64,000 nt of DNA from Blastomussa wellsi (Eukaryota; Cnidaria; Anthozoa; Scleractinia; Plerogyridae). Both the position numbers and the translations under genes were made by a program. The stretch spans positions 5,892,381 through 5,956,380 of the forward strand of contig OX393565.1 in the NCBI GenBank assembly GCA_947652115.1. The letters are read 5' to 3'. Below are positions 58,301 to 64,000 of the stretch, in pieces (position 1 is the first letter of the stretch; each line of letters begins with the position of its first letter). Below the pieces are notes generated by a model. It was not told the origin of the DNA, did no database searches, and saw only the letters and a list, made by a program, of their open reading frames with translations.

Positions 58301-60194
58301 AGTCAGTCAGTCAGCAGATCACGAACGATGCATACAGTAGTACTTTCAACTCTTATGCGTCCTTTCGGACTTCACGAAGATCGGCGATATGCTTGATTAT
58401 GTTACCAAAAGGATCCTCGGATCCTCTCGATAGTGCTTACGCCACAACCACTCCTTTAGGTAGCTTTCGAAGAGATCTTTATTCCCCACCATGTATTTTC
58501 AATGCACTGTGTGTGCGCACCTGTGTCTGGGTCTATGAAGTTTAGGCTGTGGTTAACTATGAGGCGACTATAACCCTCGTCATTGAGGCAATCGTAAGCT
58601 TTACACATGTCGGTCATCATGCGTGTTCCAGGCAATATTTGAGCGCGAATGGTGGAGTATCTCAAGAGAGTATCTTTATCTCTGCTCTCTACGAAATAGT
58701 ATTATTTCAGGCTTCTCGTGGACAACGCTAGCAGGTTGTGTTCCTTGTACCACTGTATGCACCAGCCGTGTTCTGAGATTATGTAGAACAGCTTGAACAG
58801 ATTTATGGACGTCAACGACATAACAGTACACAGGAAACGGGAAACGACGAAAAATTGACGAAGAACGGACGCAACAAGAAAACAGAAGATAACGTAGAAA
58901 AATGAAGCAAAATATAGGTTGATAATTTGTGGTTGCACTACTAGTATATTCGAGAAAATGATCGAGAGGGTGAGAAATGCAAACACTTCCTTTTATTTGG
59001 CAAGGGAGCCAATGGAAATGTAATATTCTGCATGTTTTCATGCTGGAATTATCAAATAAGAGAATAAAGGATTGTAATGCAAATTTCTCTTTGTCTACAA
59101 AAGTAACGAAGAAATAAAATTTAATTTTAAACGTCCATTTTCCAACTGAACCTCGTGGTGTAGTGGTATAGATGATGGACTGGTAATCCGACAACTGTAT
59201 TGAAGGTAGATGAAGGCCGTGGGTTCGAGGCTTGCTGTGGTAAAAAAAAAAAGAAAAAAGAAGAACTATTCGAGGGTAATCTGGACAGAGAAATTCGGAG
59301 TAGAAAAGAAGAAAGTAAGAAGAAGGAAAAGGGAGAAAGGGGAAGTGAAAGAGAGAGCAGAGAAGACCATTTTTATTCAAACTGTAAGTAGCAATTAACG
59401 ATGTATGTATTCAAATCCTTAGGGGATATCTATTGTTTAAAAAGACAGTAAAGCGCATGCATAATTAAGCATTCAGCATGCATAATAAATGTATGGGGCT
59501 GTGCGGAAATTTTTCCCAAACAATGAACACAGGATTCACAAAGAAACTAGGGAAAACAATTTCGTGACTTTTCCGTGATAATAAAATAAAACGGATTCCA
59601 CTTGCGTCCGCCATCTTGAGTGATCGAATGTGCCGAAATGTATCCAGGCGTCCGTGCAGGAACGATGGTAGGCTCGATTACGGACGTAGACCGGACCCGA
59701 GGGAGCGGGGGAAATCGAGCCTAGAACGATGGCCGCTATCTTGGATTAGAACGAATCCGCTACCAATGCCCGACATGCGTATCCCCCACATACTTGGGAC
59801 TCGGAGAGCTGCCAATTTTTAGATAAAGCCCCACTAAAGCCCCACATGTCCCGGGGTGGGGTCGGGGGGGGGGGTTGGGGTATACTTTGACTGGTGCATA
59901 ATATCTCAAGTTTTCAGCACTGCGTGATAAATTTGGCACGTCGACGTGACTCAGCAGGTGTGAGACTCGCGTCTAACTGCGTTAGAGTTGGGACCAGTTG
60001 GCAAAAGTGTTTAAGTCATCAAAAAAAATACAAAATTGCAGACACAAGTGCAAAAGTGACCTTGAAGAAAGTGCAGAAACATCGAGAAACAGATGAAAGT
60101 GAATTGGTTAACCAGTGCGAGGCAATGAGCTTCCGATTTGACCATAAAATACGCGCAAAACTTACCAATAGGTGATCATAACCTTCACCGGCAT
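49302..60194 (-). CDS. SELENOW: Selenoprotein W, complete, five coding exons, 89 aa with in-frame UGA
   Basis: Small thioredoxin-fold (Rdx family) selenoprotein, cytosolic and linked to glutathione-dependent redox control. Exons: 60194-60166 (MPVKVMITY, Cys split TG|T), 55233-55209 (GAUGYESK), 53176-53120 (YKKLRDEILKRFDDTEVDV), 51093-51019 (EGYGTPNITGYLEVEVDG then KLVHSKK), 49385-49302 (NGDGYVDSRQKLVKIMNAI to the TGA stop). The total is 270 nt, 90 codons. The redox motif is C-G-A-U, with UGA at 55226-55224, exactly where vertebrate SELENOW has Sec; the LHSKK-GDGYVD and GTP-TG-LEVEV blocks also match. All four introns have GT donors and CAG acceptors in consistent phase. A SECIS candidate and AATAAA lie downstream. 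The 4.9-kb intron 1 holds the Merlin element and a 525-bp tandem duplication. A plain stop-codon reading would lose this gene. Confidence 0.93.
49432..49713. mobile_element. Palindromic MITE, full copy of the family at 1-197
   Basis: GGGGGGTACTTACATTATAC and ATGAC on the left are mirrored by CGTCATGTATAATGCGAGTA and ACCACCCTG on the right. A run of C bases lies just inside the right end. It sits in SELENOW intron 4. Confidence 0.8.
50727..50761. repeat. Perfect 11-bp hairpin
   Basis: GGGCAAGTATG and CATACTTGCCC are exact inverted repeats around TCATCATCTGG. It lies in SELENOW intron 4. Confidence 0.8.
52000..52176 (-). CDS. Short basic open frame, 58 codons, doubtful
   Basis: Starts MLPSKSQSTLKSSKKIQKLF and ends FAMQQIKEE. 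It is strongly basic in the first 35 residues and not recognised. It lies in SELENOW intron 3 on the same strand. It could be a chance frame, a captured exon or an alternative exon; no splice context decides this. Confidence 0.15.
   Translation of the reverse strand: MLPSKSQSTLKSSKKIQKLFIASRRKSLKRIIEKRGVPSHPVLSRQQNLFAMQQIKEE
52350..52379. repeat. Remnant related to the 55-bp mini-element
   Basis: CTCGAGAGAGCGGCGGAAAT and CGAGCTTAG resemble the right half of the element at 59669-59723. Confidence 0.5.
52770..52990 (+). repeat. Dispersed repeat, fullest copy of the ACTCTCATCTAAACACA family
   Basis: Shares GAGAATTCTCCCAA, AAGTCCTCTATTGTTTTTAT, TACTCTCATCTAAACACA and CCAATGAGAGCACACA with 24815-25062 (inverted) and the last part with 3757-3842. 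Confidence 0.7.
54130..54303. mobile_element. TTAA-type MITE end, copy 2
   Basis: Matches 13795-13977 over its whole length and ends CATAGGCACT|TTAA. Confidence 0.7.
54695..54765. repeat. ATT/TTA-rich simple sequence
   Basis: Repeated ATTATT and TATTAT units. They produce an Ile-rich accidental frame on the minus strand. Confidence 0.85.
55725..55940. repeat. Dispersed repeat with G- and C-homopolymers
   Basis: A G-run at 55731-55745 and a C-run near 55905-55918 flank TTTCTGAGCAAGAATTTTTT-like units (repeated as GAGCAAGATTTTTTTGGGCC). The ATGCACCAGTCAAAGTA motif recurs inverted at 59880-59900. Confidence 0.6.
56305..56530. mobile_element. Palindromic MITE
   Basis: GGCCCAATTGATACTAGAGA with CGGATCATCC is mirrored by GGATGATCCGTCTCTAGTAT and AAATCGGGCC. 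Further inner stems include CTGTCTTGACGGATGAT against ATCATCCATCAAGACAG. Confidence 0.85.
56840..57364. repeat. 525-bp unit, first copy of a tandem duplication
   Basis: Begins AAAAGGACAGGCTTTTTCTA and ends GAACGAATCCGCT. The second copy starts at 57365 and is interrupted by the Merlin element and a 55-bp mini-element; this first copy preserves both empty insertion sites. It lies in SELENOW intron 1. Confidence 0.95.
58279..58315. repeat. AATC/AGTC microsatellite
   Basis: Runs of ATCA followed by GTCA units, inside the Merlin element. Confidence 0.9.
58456..58850 (-). pseudogene. Merlin transposase remnant (ISXO2-like DDE domain)
   Basis: The C-terminal part reads GTRMMTDMCKAYDCLNDEGY, then VNHSLNFIDP-TGAHTQCIEN with TWW, the second Asp and the final Glu region of the ISXO2/IS1595 DDE domain. 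An N-terminal piece in a neighbouring frame reads LFKLFYIISEHGWCIQWYKE and HNLLALSTRS. The zinc-binding cysteines and the first catalytic Asp that should lie between them are missing. The copy cannot encode an active enzyme. Confidence 0.7.
59151..59240 (+). mobile_element. tRNA-like sequence inside the Merlin element
   Basis: CTCGTGGTGTAGTGGTATAG is an A box and GTGGGTTCGAGGCTTG a B box, with a CTGGTAA anticodon-like loop between TGGA and TCCG. The region between loop and B box is too long for a normal variable arm, so it reads as a tRNA-derived SINE head, followed by an A/G-rich tail (59240-59370). Confidence 0.6.
59669..59723. mobile_element. 55-bp mini-element with perfect 11-bp inverted ends
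   Basis: Begins TAGGCTCGATT and ends AATCGAGCCTA, exact reverse complements. It is flanked by the 9-bp duplication GAACGATGG (59660-59668 and 59724-59732). The first tandem unit has the single uninterrupted GAACGATGG near 57326-57334. Confidence 0.9.
59825..59905. repeat. G-run repeat fragment
   Basis: Contains GTCGGGGGGGGGGTTGGGGT and TACTTTGACTGGTGCAT, the inverse of a motif at 55879-55900. Confidence 0.6.
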
Positions 60195-60667
60195 GACGCT
60201 ATCGAAAAGTGTAAACGGTTTCAAAAGCCTGAAAATTTGCAGGAGGTCTCACCAGAATGCAGTTTCCAACCGACGCCAACACTCGTCCTGGAGGAAAATG
60301 AATTTCTTCCCAATATCCCTTGCGAACTGGGAAAATCTCCCTTGTAGTACCCAGCCGGGAAAATCAACCACGTACCATAATAAATGTTTGCACCGTTTAC
60401 TGAGAATATAACCTTAGTTTTTCTATATTGCAGTGTTTTTATTTTCAATATTAGAATTGCTAAGATCAAAATTTTTGGCACTAAAAGATTTTTTTGCAAA
60501 AGTCGATATTGTCTACCACCCCTCCCCTCAAGTAAAAGTCTTCGCTTTGTATCCCACAATGCAACTGCAAGCGTCTCGAGAGAAAAGCGCGCGCATTTTA
60601 TGAATTTTTATTTATGATTTAAAATTGTTCGCTTGCCGATTTCATGATCTTTTGTCGGCTATTCGAT
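60195..60667. promoter_or_regulatory. Compact bidirectional promoter region, SELENOW (-) and unknown gene (+)
   Basis: Only 473 bp separate two start codons that point away from each other. It includes a GCGCGC-containing stretch near 60580-60595. No TATA box or known factor site was assigned. Confidence 0.6.
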
Positions 60668-63600
60668 ATGAACACTCCGAGAGCAAGGGATCTTCCAGCT
60701 GACGGCTCACTTTCCCTCTATGCAGTGTTCAATGTCTGGGAACCACCGAGGCGTCTAATTCGCTCTGCAAGGTAATTTTGCTACTGAAATGTAACCGACT
60801 TCAGTTATTTTTTGCGCGCGTTTTTCGTCGCCCAGAAATAAACTAGCTGTCTTGAGAAAATATAAAGCAAGCATAAACAGCTTGGATAAAAACAAATCAT
60901 TGTACACATGCAAATGATTTTAGATCTTGTGGGAAGTGTAGAGTATTTGTGACAAGTTCTTTGTGTGTACGTGTTTTCATTTGTTGGGCGATGCAGCAGC
61001 TCTCATAAGGTCTCACATGAATGGCTCGATACTCTGCGTGAAACCAATAGAACAAACAACAGGAACAACGCCCCTAGCCCCTAAGACAGTAGCAACTGCT
61101 ACCAGTAGAATTACAAGCTTACGAGAGCTGCTACTTTGTTTTGACATTGTTTCCGTCACAGCCCATTGGCGGATCCAGAGGAAAAGGTCGTGGGTCCGGA
61201 CTCCCCCCTCCCTAACCAAATTACTACTTGTTTGGTGCTGAAATTCTCACATCGACAGGATCGCCTATTACTACTCAACAGGAGTCAAAGTTTGGACCCC
61301 CCCCCCCTTATAAAAAATTCTTGGATCCGTCCCTGCTACCAATTTCAATCCTCTACTGATGTTCAATGACCTACCATTATTAACAAGGTTCCACTGCTCT
61401 GTCACGACAAGTTGCTGTTGAATTGTTTAAAATAATTCCTTAATTGCGTGTTAAATTGCCCGCTAAGCCTGACCTCGACACACTAATCGAAACAAAAGAT
61501 TTAGCATGCTAAAAATCCCGAAACAAAGCTAGTGTGTCCTGCATTGTTGTAGTGATTTAATATGCACATATCTGTGACATTAGACACGCTAAGCGCGTTG
61601 TGAGCGTGCTATCACCTTTGTCCCTGTTTTCCCATGGAAAATCCAAATTTCAATGAAAAAGAGATTTCAGTTGCCTGTTTGTTTCACACAAAAGATTCTC
61701 TTCTTCCAAACGATATTATCATTAAATTAAAAATGGTGATGTGTGGAAAATGTACAGTTTAAATACACTTGTAACTCAACTGGGGCCACTCGCAATGTTT
61801 TTTTATCCAATATCAAAAGACAAATTCAGAACAAAAGAATTAGAGTTTTTTTATCATCGGACCAATCACAATGGGGGTAGAAAATTTACCACTGATGAAA
61901 AAACTTTGATTCTTTTGTTCTGAACTCTACTTGTGATTGGTTTAAAACATTGCTAGGTAGCCCTGGTTGAGTTAGTTCAATTATAAATGCAACAGTTCTT
62001 CTGTTTTCTGGTTACTATCAGATGTTATTTTTTCCTTCCCAGTAAAATTTTTGATTCTGGCATATTATTACAAACAATTAAATGTCAACTTGTTGGAGGT
62101 TCCCAATGATTTAATTAACTGCGTGAATGCTATTTTCCTCTGCAGTGATAAAGAAAAATGCGAGCATAAGAAATGCTTCCATTGCCATTTTCAACTACCT
62201 CTACCAGAGCAAATCATTATTTTTAGTCTTGGCAAATGGGACCCACATTTCAAGGGACAGCAAATTATTGCCGAGGTTTCTGTTGATGCAGAAATTCCAC
62301 CTCAGAAGATAGGTACATTAACAAGCAGAAACAAAGTGTTCTGTTGGGATGAAGGGTGGACAGACACTTTTTTAAAAAGAAGTGAACAACTTTGTGAGGA
62401 GGTATGTGTTATGGTTTATAATGAACTTTGGGTTGAAATAAAATTTCAAACTGGTCTTCATTAATTTGTTTAAATAAAAATAAAATAGAATCTTGGTTAA
62501 AAAATTGCTTAGATTAAAAAAAATACATAGTTTGAATTGGATTAATCCAGGTTTACTGCATAAATTAACTGTCTAACAGAATCGAGTAAGTGCCACCGAA
62601 GCCCATTACTAAACCTCATGGTATGATCAAGTCTTCTATGAGCTAATTAAAAATAAGATCTGATTGAATAATGTTTGGACCTCTGGTCCTCAGTTTTTTG
62701 TAGAAAGTGTGAAAACCTCAACTGCAATGACATGTACCTATATTAGAACTACGAGTGAGGCTTTTGAGGCTTTCACAAATTATTAAAGTGAATTTTTTCA
62801 TTTAATTAGGGCCGAATGGCTAAGCTGACCCTAAGAACTGTAAGGGAAAAATCTTGTGATGACAAGGAAAATAAAAAGTGCAAAGAAGGAACAGCATTGT
62901 CACCAACACATGAACCTCAACAAAATGCTTCAAAGAGCCCTGTTACGCCAGGAAGTTTCAAGAACTTAAAGCAACAAAAGCTCAATTTTGCTGAATGTGG
63001 TAGAACAGAGGTTTGCCCTGAAACTTCAAACGATAAAATTACACCACCACCAAAGAAGAGAAGACGACGGAGCACTGTTGAAACGTAAGTCAACTGTCTT
63101 GTTACTATGATACAAAAACTATTATTTTTGGTTGAGTAGAAAAGGTTATATCTGTATACTAGCCATTAGTAGTCCATCAGGTTGGTTCTTATCCCTTTTT
63201 CCTTAGCATGAAATGAGTAGGAGTCAGTGTCTACTCCCCCTGGGTGGGATGATAGTCCATCGCAGGACCCCCAGCATTATTTTGCTGGTACCCATTTATA
63301 CCCCTGGGTGAAGAGAGGAACTATGAGTCAGAGTTGTGTCTTGACCAAGAATACAATGCAGTGCCCCGGCTGAGGCTTAAACGTGATCAGACCATTCGAT
63401 CCGGTGTCCAGCAGCACCCCTATACCCAAACATGGATCAAGTAACCCCCACCCCAACAGTTGTTGAAATAGTGTCAATTAAGAGTCGAGTGGGATTAATT
63501 GCAATTGGCATTTTTTTAAGAAGGCCTATTCAAGATCAAAAACAGAATTCCCAACAAGGTACAGACTCTGCTGAGAAGAATCAGGGAAACAATTCAGTGA

Positions 63601-64000
63601 AGAGCTCTGGACAGCCAACACCTCCCGATACTCCAACAACCATCAACCTGCCAGATGATAGTGAGTTGAGAAATAATGATGTTATCTAGGTACTAGGCTG
63701 ATTTTGAGTTCATTCATTTGGACTTCTTTTAATAAATTTATTAGTTTTTTGTCATTATGAAAGTATCAGTTGTCCTTTGACAAACAATAGACTTGCTTGG
63801 ATTGTTGCTGGTGGTCATGAGGAACCAATTAGTCAATATGGTATCACTGTGGAGCTCTGGATTTGGGCTGCAGGCAGAAACCCATAGTCACAGAAATTGT
63901 AAGAGAATCATGCAGTCATTTCTCATGGTCAGCGGCATGGTTTGTAGGCATGTATGATGGTGACGACAACATGGAGGCCGTGCTCCAGATTGAAATAGGT
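60668..64000 (+). CDS. Unrecognised, probably nuclear protein, 5' part
   Basis: Exons 60668-60771, 62146-62401, 62810-63084, 63521-63660 and 63894 to beyond 64000 join in one frame, 294 codons so far. The start is MNTPRARDLPADGSLSLYAV, followed by WEPPRRLIRSAS. Exon 2 has a Cys/His cluster (CEHKKCFHCHF) and a folded-looking stretch, FSLGKWDPHFKGQQIIAEVS and WDEGWTDTFLKRSEQL. Exon 3 is polar and ends in a basic patch, PPPKKRRRRS, a likely nuclear localisation signal. Exon 4 is low-complexity Q/S/T/P. Exon 5 is again folded: SHFSWSAAWFVGMYDGDDNM. I do not recognise the family. Splice phases 2, 0, 2, 1 are consistent; exon 4 has an unusual AAG acceptor and could instead run into a stop at 63687-63689. 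Confidence 0.6.
61015..61145. repeat. Dispersed repeat shared with 25760-25932
   Basis: Same ordered blocks: ATGAATGGCTCG, ACAGTAGCAACT, AGTAGAATTACAAGC, GAGAGCTGCT. It lies in intron 1 of the unknown gene. Confidence 0.8.
61755..61985. mobile_element. Palindromic MITE, copy 2 of the 45757-45955 family
   Basis: CAGAACAAAAGAATTAGAGT and ACCAATCACAATGGGGG are mirrored by GATTCTTTTGTTCTGAACTC and TTGTGATTGGTTTAAAAC. The outer TAACTCAAC-GGG end matches copy 1. Confidence 0.8.
63190..63428 (-). mobile_element. tRNA-derived SINE, reverse orientation
   Basis: Reverse complement of the 26668 family: CTGGTACCCATTTATACCCC, CTTGACCAAGAATACAATGC and TCCGGTGTCCAGC. It lies in the intron just before exon 4 of the unknown gene. 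Confidence 0.8.

Larger units (their letters stand above)
57716..59516 (-). mobile_element. Merlin-type DNA transposon, 1801 bp, internally deleted
   Basis: Flanked by an 8-bp direct repeat, CAAACAAT (57708-57715 and 59517-59524). Its terminal inverted repeats share ATTTCCGCACAGCCCC and ATACATTTATTATGCATGC. The empty site CAAACAAT is present once in the undamaged unit near 57186-57193. An 8-9 bp target duplication and an IS1595/ISXO2-type transposase define Merlin. Confidence 0.88.
57365..59761. repeat. 525-bp unit, second copy, interrupted twice
   Basis: Segments 57365-57715, 59525-59668 and 59733-59761 together match the first copy almost base for base. The interruptions are the Merlin element (57716-59516 plus target duplication) and the mini-element (59669-59723 plus target duplication). 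Confidence 0.93.

Noticed and set aside
58676..59380. 234-codon minus-strand open frame
   Set aside because: It lies inside the Merlin element, is Phe/Ser-rich without family motifs, and overlaps the SINE-like insertion and the transposase remnant in another frame.

Overview
The window looks like nuclear DNA of an anthozoan cnidarian, most likely a stony coral or a close relative. This is inferred from intron-rich animal genes that resemble vertebrate genes exon by exon, an AT-rich background, and a very high density of short foldback DNA transposons and tRNA-headed SINEs. No organism was identified by search. All gene models were built by hand from splice sites, reading phase and remembered protein families.

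Layout. (1) 1045-1515, + strand: the last two coding exons of an FKBP3/FKBP25-type prolyl isomerase. (2) 6203-23385, + strand: a complete 11-exon Pellino E3 ubiquitin ligase gene, 446 aa. (3) 27548-39003, - strand: a gene I do not recognise for a coiled-coil protein of about 840 aa. It has at least 16 exons, nearly all phase 1-1, is built by tandem exon-cassette duplication, and has one copy broken by a frameshift. (4) 40341-44442, + strand: a small profilin-like gene whose last coding exon is split by a MITE of about 300 bp. (5) 47526-60194, - strand: a complete selenoprotein W gene with the in-frame UGA, five coding exons, a form-II SECIS candidate and a poly(A) signal. (6) 60668 to the window end, + strand: the 5' part of an unrecognised, probably nuclear protein, starting 473 bp from the selenoprotein W start codon in a head-to-head arrangement.

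The spaces between and inside genes are mostly mobile DNA. They include a Kolobok-type TTAA element with a THAP fragment, an internally deleted Merlin element with exact ends and an 8-bp target duplication, a perfect 55-bp mini-element with a 9-bp target duplication, many palindromic MITEs, SINEs nested in MITEs and MITEs nested in SINEs, a 69-bp CCAAT-containing tandem array, and G/C homopolymer tracts. Two gene pairs are head to head (coiled-coil/profilin-like and selenoprotein W/unknown), and two are tail to tail (Pellino/coiled-coil and profilin-like/selenoprotein W). The genes do not form one pathway; each appears to be an independent housekeeping, signalling or redox gene.
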